DNA of 16,879 nt from DATBMY01 sp036554605 (GTDB lineage Bacteria; Acidobacteriota; Blastocatellia; UBA7656). Of this stretch, positions 1-7,411 are shown piece after piece. Positions within the stretch are counted from its first letter, which is position 1; every line of letters starts with the position of its first letter. The position numbers were made by a program, and so were the translations under genes. Location of the stretch: positions 1 to 16,879 of the forward strand of contig DATBMY010000128.1 of assembly GCA_036554605.1 (NCBI GenBank), given 5' to 3'. The notes under the pieces were generated by a model that was not told the DNA's origin, made no database searches, and saw only the letters and a list, made by a program, of their open reading frames with translations.

Positions 1-948
1 TAGTAAATACCCGAACAGCGAGCCGCCGTTAAGCAGCATTATGCCGTAGCTCGCCTGCGCCGTCAGATATTGTTGGATGGCGGTCTCATCAAGTCCCGCG
101 GGCGGCGTCGCCATTTCGCGGATGGCGGCCGGTATCCACATTGTCGCGCCCCACAATACGAGAAGCACGACGAACGCGAGCATCGAGGCGATAAGCGTGT
201 CGCGGCGATGGTACTTTGAAAAAAGGTGTTTCAGCGTGAAGACGTGAAGCTGCTCAGAGCCGGCGTTCTTCTCTTTTTGATACGCCTTGCGGCGGTCGCG
301 AACTTCCGTCCACGCGTCGGGCTCCTTGACCATCAGGCGTATAAAGAGGACGAATATCGCCGGGATAGCGCCGACAAGATAAACATACCTCCAGGAATAG
401 ACGCCTACGGTAAGGTTGATGAGCGCGGCGAAAAAGTACCCGAATGCGGCTGCCGACTGAAGCATCGCCCCCGCTTTCGCGCGCAGATGATCGGGCCAGA
501 CTTCAGCGACGAGCGCCGCGCCCGCCGCCCATTCGCCTCCGAGCCCGAGCCCCGTTATAAAACGAAATGCCGCAAGCTGCCACCAGCTCTCCGAGAGCGC
601 CGAAAGGCCGGTGAAGAGCGAATAGATCAGTATCGTCGCGGCAAGCGCCTTTGTGCGCCCGAAATAATCGGCCGCGACTCCGAATATGACGCCGCCGAGC
701 GCCCACCCCACCAGCGTCACGGAAAATACGATGCCGCTAAAGAAGCTTATAGTTTCAAGGCTCGCGCCCGGCCCCATCAGCTCCGTCATCGATGGCTTTT
801 GCACGACCGAGTAGAGGGTGCCGTCCATGCTGTCGAAGACCCACCCCAGCCAGGCGACCGCGAGCACGGTCCATTGATAGCGAGTGACCTGCCTGGTCCA
901 CGCGAGCCAGGACTCGGTCTTGACTGGTTGGGATTGCGCGCTGTTCAT
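1..948 (-). CDS. MFS transporter, 3' end outside window
   Basis: Inner-membrane secondary transporter of the major facilitator superfamily, probably a proton-coupled importer of a small organic solute; the substrate cannot be read from the sequence. The visible 316 residues begin MNSAQSQPVKTE and hold about eight hydrophobic segments. An MFS motif A-like loop (GVAADYFGRTKAL) follows the second segment, and a GLGLGGEWAAGA stretch lies in the fourth, a pattern of the sugar/aromatic-acid symporter families. A hydrophilic loop of about 40 residues (DAWTEVRDRRKAYQKEKNAG) separates the two six-helix halves. The frame stays open to base 1, so the last four or so helices are missing. ATG at 948 is the first start after a good promoter, but no Shine-Dalgarno sequence precedes it. 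It is transcribed divergently from the BlaI module. Family call is strong, substrate unknown. Confidence 0.88.
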   Translation of the reverse strand, partial: MNSAQSQPVKTESWLAWTRQVTRYQWTVLAVAWLGWVFDSMDGTLYSVVQKPSMTELMGPGASLETISFFSGIVFSVTLVGWALGGVIFGVAADYFGRTKALAATILIYSLFTGLSALSESWWQLAAFRFITGLGLGGEWAAGAALVAEVWPDHLRAKAGAMLQSAAAFGYFFAALINLTVGVYSWRYVYLVGAIPAIFVLFIRLMVKEPDAWTEVRDRRKAYQKEKNAGSEQLHVFTLKHLFSKYHRRDTLIASMLAFVVLLVLWGATMWIPAAIREMATPPAGLDETAIQQYLTAQASYGIMLLNGGSLFGYLL

Positions 949-968
949 AAGAAAAACGGAACCGCCCG

Positions 969-997
969 ATTATATGAGGCTTACGGATTCGGGTCAA
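969..997 (-). promoter_or_regulatory. Sigma70-type promoter of the MFS gene
   Basis: On the minus strand TTGACC (992-997) is followed by a 17-base spacer and a perfect TATAAT (969-974). Transcription would begin near 962, giving a leader of only about 14 bases with no Shine-Dalgarno match. Seen directly; activity is inferred from the consensus fit. Confidence 0.7.
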
Positions 998-1019
998 AGC
1001 CGGCGGAGCGATTTCAAAG

Positions 1020-1037
1020 GTGCTAAAAAATTAACAC
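1020..1037. promoter_or_regulatory. Upstream dyad operator candidate (copy 1)
   Basis: GTGCTA-AAAAAT-TAACAC is a 6-6-6 dyad with one mismatch to perfect symmetry. It repeats the dyad at 1064-1081, with centres 44 bp apart, about four helical turns and so on the same DNA face. It lies between the -35 boxes of the divergent MFS and BlaI-gene promoters, where a bound repressor could affect both. BlaI/MecI proteins bind dyads with TACTA-like half-sites; assigning this one to the adjacent BlaI is inference. Confidence 0.55.
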
Positions 1038-1044
1038 ATCGTTG

Positions 1045-1073
1045 TTGACACCGCGCGCGGTTGGTGCTAAAAA
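1045..1073 (+). promoter_or_regulatory. Promoter of the BlaI-M56 operon
   Basis: A perfect TTGACA (1045-1050), a 17-base spacer and TAAAAA (1068-1073) form a plausible sigma70 promoter. The predicted start point falls at about 1080-1083, on the ATG at 1083. The -10 box lies inside the second dyad operator, so repressor binding would directly block polymerase. Confidence 0.6.
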
Positions 1074-1081
1074 AATAGCAC
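1064..1081. promoter_or_regulatory. Core operator candidate overlapping -10 and start (copy 2)
   Basis: GTGCTA-AAAAAA-TAGCAC is a perfect 6-6-6 inverted repeat. It covers the -10 box and ends two bases before the repressor's own ATG, an ideal position for autorepression. The same dyad with one change occurs at 1020-1037. The symmetry is seen directly; the BlaI-binding role is inferred from family behaviour and position. Confidence 0.65.
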
Positions 1082-1082
1082 T

Positions 1083-1484
1083 ATGGAGAAGAGAACGGCC
1101 AGAAAGACGCCGGCGCACCTGAGCCGCAGGGAGCGCCAGATCATGGACGCGGTTTACCAGCTCGGGCAGGCGACTGCCGCCGAGGTGTTAGACAGGATAC
1201 CGGAGCCGCCGAGCTATTCGGCCGTGCGTGCGATGCTCCGGCTGTTGGAGGAGAAAGGCTATCTCAGGCACAAGCAGGACGGACCTCGCTATCTCTATCT
1301 TCCCACGGTGACCCGCGACAGGGCCAGACGGTCAGCCCTGAAACAGATGCTTCAGACCTTCTTCGACGGCTCGACCGAGCAAGCGGTGGCGGCCCTGCTC
1401 GATCTGTCGCGGGCGAAGCTTTCCGAAGAAGAGCTCGACCGGCTCTCGCGGATTATAGATGAAGCAAGAAAGGAAGGACGCTAG
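1083..1484 (+). CDS. BlaI/MecI/CopY-family transcriptional repressor
   Basis: A 133-residue winged-helix repressor, the usual length for BlaI/MecI (about 125-130). Residues 12-75 form the DNA-binding domain: LSRRERQIMDAVYQLG starts helix 1, and SYSAVRAMLRLLEEKGYL is the recognition helix plus wing entry. Residues 85-130 are the dimerisation helices. The segment LQTFFDGS (90-97) matches the region where BlaI/MecI is cut during induction. ATG 1083 is the only start that keeps helix 1 intact, and an in-frame stop lies just upstream. There is no Shine-Dalgarno sequence and the promoter abuts the ATG, so the mRNA is probably leaderless. The next gene starts two bases after its stop, so repressor and peptidase are co-transcribed as in blaI-blaR1. 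Its targets beyond its own promoter are unknown. Confidence 0.93.
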   Translation: MEKRTARKTPAHLSRRERQIMDAVYQLGQATAAEVLDRIPEPPSYSAVRAMLRLLEEKGYLRHKQDGPRYLYLPTVTRDRARRSALKQMLQTFFDGSTEQAVAALLDLSRAKLSEEELDRLSRIIDEARKEGR

Positions 1485-1486
1485 GT

Positions 1487-3490
1487 ATGATTACGCTCAG
1501 TGAAGCCGCCAGCGCGGCCGGGTTTGAGATGCTCATATCGCTTGCGGCGAAGGGCCTCGTCTTGCTCGCCTCGGCAATAGCTCTTAACTTTGCGCTCAGG
1601 CGCGCTTCGGCCGCGTTGCGCCATCAGATCTGGAGCCTTGCGCTGTTGGGGCTGCTCGGGCTGCCGGTCCTTACCATTGCGCTTCCATCCTGGGAAATCG
1701 CGGCGTTCTCTTTCTACGCCGGTAATGATGAAACGCGATCCGATTCAAGCATTACGGCGGGCGCGCAAATAGCCCAAAACGCGAAGGCGCCTTTCAAGCA
1801 GGCATCCCCGGAAGCAAGCGGCAAGCCTCCGAGTTCGCTCGATGCCGCTCCCGCTTATGATGAGACCGCGGCCGGAGTGGAAACGACGGGAGTTGCGCTT
1901 CAATCAGCCGCGGCCGGTTCGCCTTCAAGCGCTTATGTATTTACCTGGGCATTTGTGATCTGGCTCGCGGGCGCGCTTATCGTGCTGGCAAGGCTGCTGG
2001 CCGGCACCGCGACCATATGGTTGATGACGAGACGCGCGGAAGCGATACGAGATGTCGAATGGCTCTGCCTTACGAAAGAACTCTCTTCTCGATTGCAGCT
2101 CAATCGAAGCGCCGTATTGCTTTTGAGCAAGCAGGTTACCATGCCGCTGACCTGTGGCCTGTTGCGCGCCGCGATCTTGCTGCCGGCAGAGGCGACCGGG
2201 TGGAGCGCCGAGCGCCGTCGCATAGTGCTTCTTCACGAGCTGGCGCATGTAAAAAGGCGCGATTGTCTTATTCAGGCGCTGGCGCACATAGCCTGCGCGC
2301 TGCACTGGTTCAACCCGCTGATATGGGTCTCACTTCACAGAATGCGCATCGAGCGCGAGATGGCCTGCGACGATCACGTGCTACATACAGGAACGAAGGC
2401 GACCGATTATGCGGGGCACCTTCTCGACATAGCGCGCCGCTTTCGTTCGGCGCGAGGCTCATCATTTGCGGCCGTCGCCATCGCGCGGCGCTCGCAGCTT
2501 GAGGGAAGATTGCTTGCCATTCTCGATCCCCGTTTGAGCCGGAGAGAGCTTACCCGGACCGCTTCTTCGTTAATCGCTTTTGTTGCGATTGTCGCGGTCG
2601 TAGCGCTCTCGGCGTTGCAGCCCCTGGCGCGGGCCGAGACAAAGCCTTCGCTATCGATAAAGGTGTTGCCGGCTGATTCGGGGCAAACCGTTAAGGCGAA
2701 TCAACAGCCGGACTTGCCTCGCGCAATAGAGAAAAGAGAGATCGAGCCTCGAATAGCGATTGAGCCCGCCGTGGCTGCTCTTGATGCTCGCGAGCCGGAG
2801 GCCGGTTCGGCTGCTGAGCCCGCGCTGCCTCAAGCGGACCGGCCGGCGCAGCCGGAAGCTTCGCCTTCACAGGATGACCGCAATCAGACGGCCGAGGCGC
2901 TGCTTCTTGCTCTCAAGGATGAAGACCCGGAGGTCAGGCAGTACGCGCTTTTCGCACTGGCGCAATTAGGCGGGCCTCAAATGGCCGAAGCTCTGAGGAA
3001 TGCGCTAAAGGACCCGAACCCTGAAATCAGAGAGAAGGCGATACAGGCGGCCGCATTGGGTCGAGGCGGGGATGTTACGGAAGAGTTGATTGCCGCGTCT
3101 AAGGATGGAAATAGTCAGGTGCGCGAGAAGGCTATCTGGGCTTTGGGGCTCAAAGGCAATCAGAGCGCGGTCGATACGCTCATAAGCGCGCTTCGGGATG
3201 AAAGCGCCGGGGTGCGCGCGAAAGCAGCGTGGGCGCTCGGGCTCAAGGGGGAACAGCGCGCTGTCGAGCCTTTGATTCAAGCATTGAAAGACGGCAGCGC
3301 GAAGGTGCGTGAAACTGCCGCGTGGGCGCTCGGACTGAGGGGCGATAAGAGAGCGATCAAACCTTTGAGCGAGGCATTGAAGGATCCGAACAAAGAAGTG
3401 CGGGCGAATGCATCCTGGGCGCTCGGGTTGCTGTTGATGCAAAGCGCGGACAGCGATAGCCCCGGCACGAGGAAAGAAGATCTGGATTGA
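1487..3490 (+). CDS. BlaR1-like M56 metallopeptidase with C-terminal HEAT repeats
   Basis: A 667-residue membrane zinc peptidase and presumed signal transducer for the upstream repressor. Hydrophobic segments lie near residues 16-38, 46-66, 152-178 and 357-383. The M56 domain between the third and fourth carries HELAH at 250-254 (zinc ligands H250 and H254, catalytic E251) and EREMACDD at 289-296, with E291 as the likely third ligand. After the last membrane segment come a low-complexity Pro/Ala/Glu linker (about 385-465) and five 31-residue HEAT (PBS-lyase-like) repeats plus a cap (about 478-651). In BlaR1 this position holds a penicillin-binding sensor; here the SxxK and KTG motifs are absent. 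By BlaR1 topology the HEAT array faces outside the cytoplasm. AGGAAGG gives a strong ribosome site, and the start lies two bases after the repressor stop. The ligand is unknown. Confidence 0.9.
   Translation: MITLSEAASAAGFEMLISLAAKGLVLLASAIALNFALRRASAALRHQIWSLALLGLLGLPVLTIALPSWEIAAFSFYAGNDETRSDSSITAGAQIAQNAKAPFKQASPEASGKPPSSLDAAPAYDETAAGVETTGVALQSAAAGSPSSAYVFTWAFVIWLAGALIVLARLLAGTATIWLMTRRAEAIRDVEWLCLTKELSSRLQLNRSAVLLLSKQVTMPLTCGLLRAAILLPAEATGWSAERRRIVLLHELAHVKRRDCLIQALAHIACALHWFNPLIWVSLHRMRIEREMACDDHVLHTGTKATDYAGHLLDIARRFRSARGSSFAAVAIARRSQLEGRLLAILDPRLSRRELTRTASSLIAFVAIVAVVALSALQPLARAETKPSLSIKVLPADSGQTVKANQQPDLPRAIEKREIEPRIAIEPAVAALDAREPEAGSAAEPALPQADRPAQPEASPSQDDRNQTAEALLLALKDEDPEVRQYALFALAQLGGPQMAEALRNALKDPNPEIREKAIQAAALGRGGDVTEELIAASKDGNSQVREKAIWALGLKGNQSAVDTLISALRDESAGVRAKAAWALGLKGEQRAVEPLIQALKDGSAKVRETAAWALGLRGDKRAIKPLSEALKDPNKEVRANASWALGLLLMQSADSDSPGTRKEDLD
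2921..3436 (+). repeat. 93-bp tandem coding repeats (HEAT array of M56 protein)
   Basis: Five consecutive 93-bp units encode 31-residue HEAT repeats, followed by a partial capping unit. The last three full units share the core VR-x-K/T-AAWALGLKG, and the first two are more diverged. The cap ends in WALGLLLM, exactly like the array in the next gene, which points to shared ancestry or recombination between the two. Confidence 0.85.
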
Positions 3491-3505
3491 AGCAAGACTG
3501 ACCAG

Positions 3506-3532
3506 CCTGATCGAATTCTGCCAACGATCAGG
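3506..3532. repeat. 8-bp inverted repeat between the HEAT genes
   Basis: CCTGATCG (3506-3513) and CGATCAGG (3525-3532) form a perfect 8-bp stem with an 11-base loop, 15 bases after the M56 gene stop. The tail AATTGTTA is only weakly T-rich, so this may be a leaky terminator, an mRNA-stabilising hairpin or an operator. No clear promoter was seen in the remaining gap to 3699. Confidence 0.35.
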
Positions 3533-3699
3533 AATTGTTAACTGAAACCTGCGAGGCGGGCGGCGCGCATAACTCCCGCGCCGCGACGATCATTAAAAGG
3601 GAAGTGGCGTACCGGCCCGGCCGGCGATTCGGTTTTATCCTGGTCGCCGAATCCGTGACTATTCGTGTCGCCATTTTCAGCACGCAAGGAGACTCTACA

Positions 3700-4902
3700 A
3701 TGAAGCGATTAGTTCCGTTGGTGCTATTTTCTCTCTTCATCGCGACCGCGGCAGCTTTGCCAGGAACAGGGATGATCCAAAGCGATGTAGCCGCCTCATC
3801 TGATCTCAAGCAGAAGATCGCCCGTCTAGGCTCGCCTGACCCATTAGAGCGAGCAAGCGCAGCCTGCCAGATAGGCATGATGGGCAAACAAGCCGCGCCC
3901 GCGGTGCCTTATCTGATTCAACTGCTCGGCGACGACATGAAGATATCCGGCGTGCTCGACTGCCGGGGAAATAATGATTGGCGGCATAAGGGTAAGATAA
4001 TTGATGAGACAACGGTGGGGCAGAAAGCCGCCGCGGCGCTTATACAGATAGGCGAGGCTTCGGTGGAGCCCTTGATTGAGGCGCTGAGGACGCGCGAGCC
4101 TGTTGCGCGCTCGAATGCCGTATGGGCGCTCGGGATAATTAAAGACCCCCGAACCATCGAGCCTGTTATAACGGCAACTAAGGATGGCGACCCGCGCGTG
4201 CGCGAGCATGCCGCGTGGGGGCTGGGTCTCAAACATGATGCCCGCGTAGTCGAGCCGCTGATCGCCGCTCTTTCGGACCCCCAATCACAGGTGCGAGAGA
4301 AAGCTGGCTGGGCGCTCGGGCTCACAGGAGATCACCGGGCGGTCGAGCCTCTCGTAAATGCTCTTCAAGACCCGGAGCCGGGTGTGCGCGAGCAGGTAGC
4401 GTGGTCGCTCGGGCTTAAGGGAGACAGGCGCGCGGTTGAGCCTCTCGTAAATGCTCTGCGGAGCGAAAGCCCCTCCGTAAGAGAGAAGGCGGCATGGGCG
4501 CTTGGCTTGAAAGGCGACCGCCGGGCCGTCGAGCCTCTGATGGGGGCGCTGAAGGACGATAACCCGCAAGTGCGCGAGCACGCCGCGTGGGCGCTCGGCT
4601 TGAAGGGCGACCACCGGGCGCTCGAAGCGCTCAATGCCGCGTTAAAAGACGAGAATCGCGAGGTGCGCAAGAAAGCGGCGTGGGCGCTCGGGTTGTTGTT
4701 GATGCGCGATAAAGAGGCCGCGGATAAGGCATCGAATCTCGACCTGAACCTCGATGATGTCGAGAAAGAAGATGAAACGAGCGACACGGCTGCCGGCCAC
4801 GGCTCCAAACCTGACGTTGTTAGTACGGGGATGCCGATGCCGAGGCCAACGCCGACGCCCGCCCCTGATTTGAGGGCGCGGTCAAAGAAGAGAATTGAGT
4901 AG
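3700..4902 (+). CDS. Secreted HEAT-repeat protein
   Basis: A 400-residue exported protein made almost wholly of HEAT (PBS-lyase-like) repeats; no enzyme motif was seen. A signal peptide (MKRLVPLVLFSLFIATAAA, likely cut after A19) has no lipobox cysteine. Diverged repeats occupy about 38-78 and 104-131 around an insert containing C88; C56 is the only other cysteine. Six regular 31-residue units (132-317) and a cap follow. The last 60 residues are acidic, then Pro/Thr-rich (PMPRPTPTPAPD). An in-frame TTG 165 bases upstream also exists, but ATG 3700 has AAGGAG eight bases before it and begins the signal peptide. Its units closely match those of the M56 protein 209 bases upstream, so it is a plausible extracytoplasmic partner or ligand adaptor of that sensor. 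That role is inference. Confidence 0.85.
   Translation: MKRLVPLVLFSLFIATAAALPGTGMIQSDVAASSDLKQKIARLGSPDPLERASAACQIGMMGKQAAPAVPYLIQLLGDDMKISGVLDCRGNNDWRHKGKIIDETTVGQKAAAALIQIGEASVEPLIEALRTREPVARSNAVWALGIIKDPRTIEPVITATKDGDPRVREHAAWGLGLKHDARVVEPLIAALSDPQSQVREKAGWALGLTGDHRAVEPLVNALQDPEPGVREQVAWSLGLKGDRRAVEPLVNALRSESPSVREKAAWALGLKGDRRAVEPLMGALKDDNPQVREHAAWALGLKGDHRALEALNAALKDENREVRKKAAWALGLLLMRDKEAADKASNLDLNLDDVEKEDETSDTAAGHGSKPDVVSTGMPMPRPTPTPAPDLRARSKKRIE
4093..4710 (+). repeat. 93-bp tandem coding repeats (secreted HEAT protein)
   Basis: Six regular 93-bp units plus a partial cap encode HEAT repeats with the core VREKAAWALGLKGD and RAVEPL. Conservation is high even at DNA level; GCGTGGGCGCTCGG-like strings recur in most units. 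This suggests recent unit duplication or gene conversion. Confidence 0.88.
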
Positions 4903-5021
4903 CTTTTTACCGTGGCGGCAGGGAAGGGAGGCTTGCCCATAAGGCTCGAAGCCGGCAGATGATCCGCCTTCCATCGCGCTTCGCGTCTGCCCGGCGAGTT
5001 TCGCCTTCTCGCCGCCGGCAA

Positions 5022-5057
5022 AAATAGCCCGCGCTGTTTATCATGCGCGGGCTATTT
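5022..5057. terminator. Bidirectional intrinsic terminator
   Basis: AAATAGCCCGCGC (5022-5034) pairs perfectly with GCGCGGGCTATTT (5045-5057) across a 10-base loop. Each end is A/T-rich, so the hairpin can stop the plus-strand HEAT transcript and the minus-strand oligopeptidase transcript. It lies between two convergent genes. A weaker GGCGAG/CTCGCC hairpin sits just before it at 4993-5013. Confidence 0.92.
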
Positions 5058-5080
5058 CTTTCAGGGTTTGATTAAGGTGC

Positions 5081-7252
5081 TCAATTCGCCGTGGCCGAAG
5101 GCATCTGCATATTAAGAGCGCGGACGAGGAAGCCCCACTTGTCCGAGACTTCTTCGATAGTCTTCGTTATCGGCTTGCCCGATCCATGCCCGGCCTTTGT
5201 CTCTATGCGGATCAGCACGGGGGTTGGACCCGCCTGTGCCTCCTGCAGCCTCGCCGCATATTTGAAGCTGTGGCTCGGCACGACCCGGTCATCGTGGTCG
5301 GCCGTCGTCACGAGAATCGCGGGATACTTCGTTCCCGGCTTGAGGTTGTGATATGGCGAGTATGCGTAGAGCGCCCTGAACTCCTCGGGGTTATCGGGCG
5401 AGCCGTAATCCGACACCCACGCCCAGCCGATGGTGAATTTGTGGAAGCGCAGCATGTCCATAACGCCCACGGCTGGCAGCGCCGCGCCGAAGAGTTCCGG
5501 TCTCTGATTGACGACCGCGCCGACCAGCAATCCGCCGTTGCTCCCGCCCATCACGGCAAGCTTCGACGGCTGCGTGTATTTGTTACTGATGAGCCATTCG
5601 CCCGCGGCTATGAAGTCATCGAAGACGTTCTGCTTTTTGAGCTTCGTTCCGGCCTCGTGCCACTCTTTGCCGTACTCGCCGCCGCCGCGCAGGTTTGCCA
5701 CGGCAAAGACGCCGCCCATCTCCATCCAGACAAGATTGGAAACAGAGAAGCCCGGCGTTTGCGAGCTATTGAACCCGCCATAGCCGTAAAGAAGCGTCGG
5801 GTTGCCGCCGTCGAGCTTCAGCCCCTTGCGGTGCGATATGAACATAGGAATCCGAGTGCCGTCCTTGCTCGTGTAAAAGACCTGCTTCGTCTCGTAGTCA
5901 TTCGGGTTCATATCGACCTTCGGCTGGCGAAATACGGTACTCTTGCCGCTCACCATATCATAACGGTATATGGTTGATGGCGTGGTGTAGCTTTGGAAGG
6001 AGTAGAAGCCTTCTTTGTCCTTGCGCTGGCCGACGATGTTTGACGCGCTGCCGATGCCCGGGAGCTGCACCTCGCGCACGAGTTTGCCGTTGAGGTCGAA
6101 AATCTTTAGCTGCGTCCGCGCGTCCTTCAGGTAAGAGGTGACGAGCATATCGTTGACCACATTTATTCCGCCGAGCACATCGTTTGCCTGAGGGACCAGC
6201 TCTTTCCAGTTGTCGCGCTCGGGCTTGCGCGTATCGATGGCGATGATCCTGCCCTTTGGCGCGTTCAGGTTGGTGCGCACGTAAAAGACGGGGCCGTCGT
6301 TATCGATCACCCCATAGTTAGCGTCGAAATCTTTAATCATCTCGACGACGGAGGCGTCTTTTACCTGGAGGTCCTTATAGAAAAGGGCGTTTTTGCTGCT
6401 GCTCCCCTTCGAGACGTTTATTATCAGGTAGCGGCCATCATCCGTAACGCCCCCGTTGATCAACCACTCTTTCTGGTCAGGGCGGTGATAGACAAGCACG
6501 TCCTCGGATTGCGGCGTGCCCACGCGATGGTAGTAGAGCTTATGGAAGTAATTCGCGCCGGCCATCTTCGAGTCCGCTTTCGGCTCGTCGTAGCGGCTGT
6601 AGTAGAAGCCCTTGCCGTCGAGAGCCCAGGAAGCGCCGGAGAACTTGACCCATTTGATAACATCGGGCAGGTCCTTGCCCGTCTCAACGTCGCGCACGTG
6701 CCACTCCTGCCAGTCGGAGCCAGACGCGGCCAGCCCGTAGGCCATCAGCTTCCCGTCCTTGGTATATCTAGTTCCGGTCAAAGCGACGGTGCCGTCGGTT
6801 GAAAGCGTGTTGGGGTCGAGCAATACCTTGCCGTCTTCGTTGAGCGACTTCGTCGTATAAACGACGCTCTGGTTTTGAAGCCCGTTATTCTTAGTATAGA
6901 AGTAACGGTCGCCCTCTCTGGAGGGTATGCTATAGCGCTCGTAGTTCCAGAGCTTCGTCAGCCGCTTCTTGATCGAGTCCCTTTCCGGTATCTCGTTGAG
7001 GTAAGCGAAAGTCACCTTGTTCTGGGCCTCGACCCAGGCTTTGGTTTGAGTCGAATCGAGGTCTTCGAGCCAGCGATACGGGTCCTCGACCTTGACGCCG
7101 TGATGTTGTTCGACGTGAGCGACCTTCTTAGACTGAGGGTACGCGAGCCGCTTCTCCGCCTTTTGCGCGAAGGCGGGCAGGCTCTGGGCCACGAGCAGGC
7201 TTGCGAGGGCAAGACTCGCGCCGAGCTTTCTTGCTGATTTCAACAGAGGCAT
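5081..7252 (-). CDS. Prolyl oligopeptidase (peptidase family S9A), exported
   Basis: A 723-residue serine peptidase that cuts short peptides after proline; the length fits S9A enzymes plus a signal peptide. Residues 1-29 are a signal sequence ending AFA, so it acts in the periplasm or outside. The N-terminal hydrolase segment (AHVEQHHGVKVEDPYRWLED) is followed by the beta-propeller (about 110-450), which restricts substrate size. The C-terminal alpha/beta-hydrolase domain holds the triad: S571 in GGSNGG, D654 in TADHDDRV and H689 in AGHGSGKP. R656 matches the substrate-binding arginine of porcine prolyl oligopeptidase. AAGGAGAAGG before ATG 7252 is a strong ribosome site. It follows rho but is separated by a terminator and has its own promoter candidate. 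The physiological peptide substrate is unknown. Confidence 0.95.
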   Translation of the reverse strand: MPLLKSARKLGASLALASLLVAQSLPAFAQKAEKRLAYPQSKKVAHVEQHHGVKVEDPYRWLEDLDSTQTKAWVEAQNKVTFAYLNEIPERDSIKKRLTKLWNYERYSIPSREGDRYFYTKNNGLQNQSVVYTTKSLNEDGKVLLDPNTLSTDGTVALTGTRYTKDGKLMAYGLAASGSDWQEWHVRDVETGKDLPDVIKWVKFSGASWALDGKGFYYSRYDEPKADSKMAGANYFHKLYYHRVGTPQSEDVLVYHRPDQKEWLINGGVTDDGRYLIINVSKGSSSKNALFYKDLQVKDASVVEMIKDFDANYGVIDNDGPVFYVRTNLNAPKGRIIAIDTRKPERDNWKELVPQANDVLGGINVVNDMLVTSYLKDARTQLKIFDLNGKLVREVQLPGIGSASNIVGQRKDKEGFYSFQSYTTPSTIYRYDMVSGKSTVFRQPKVDMNPNDYETKQVFYTSKDGTRIPMFISHRKGLKLDGGNPTLLYGYGGFNSSQTPGFSVSNLVWMEMGGVFAVANLRGGGEYGKEWHEAGTKLKKQNVFDDFIAAGEWLISNKYTQPSKLAVMGGSNGGLLVGAVVNQRPELFGAALPAVGVMDMLRFHKFTIGWAWVSDYGSPDNPEEFRALYAYSPYHNLKPGTKYPAILVTTADHDDRVVPSHSFKYAARLQEAQAGPTPVLIRIETKAGHGSGKPITKTIEEVSDKWGFLVRALNMQMPSATAN

Positions 7253-7346
7253 ATTCCTTCTCCTTTACTCCACTGGTAAATCGATAAATCGGACCTATGT
7301 TATAGACTGGAAACAGTGCGGTACAACCAGACTACGTGAACCTTCG

Positions 7347-7376
7347 ATTATACTTGATAGGGCGGGCAAGAGTTAA
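7347..7376 (-). promoter_or_regulatory. Candidate promoter of the oligopeptidase gene
   Basis: Minus strand: TTAACT (7371-7376), an 18-base spacer, then a perfect TATAAT (7347-7352), about 95 bases before the start codon. A second option nearer the gene is TTGTAC, 16 bases, TATAAC. The terminator upstream makes an independent promoter necessary, but the choice between the two is open. Confidence 0.5.
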
Positions 7377-7411
7377 CCCTGGATTTGACCGGCGGGTGAT
7401 TGCAAGGAAAA

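Noticed and set aside
226..1026. Plus-strand open frame of 266 codons at the left end
   Set aside because: The minus strand encodes a clear MFS transporter with membrane helices. The plus frame is charged, motif-free and overlaps the MFS promoter.
1487..3490. Beta-lactam sensing by the M56 protein (true BlaR1)
   Set aside because: The C-terminal part has HEAT repeats and no SxxK or KTG penicillin-binding motifs, and no beta-lactamase gene is nearby.
3535..3699. N-terminal extension of the secreted HEAT protein from TTG 3535
   Set aside because: It has no ribosome site and would bury the signal peptide; ATG 3700 has a strong AAGGAG.
2921..4710. CRISPR-like or satellite repeat array
   Set aside because: The 93-bp periodicity is in frame and encodes HEAT repeats; there are no short identical repeats with unique spacers.
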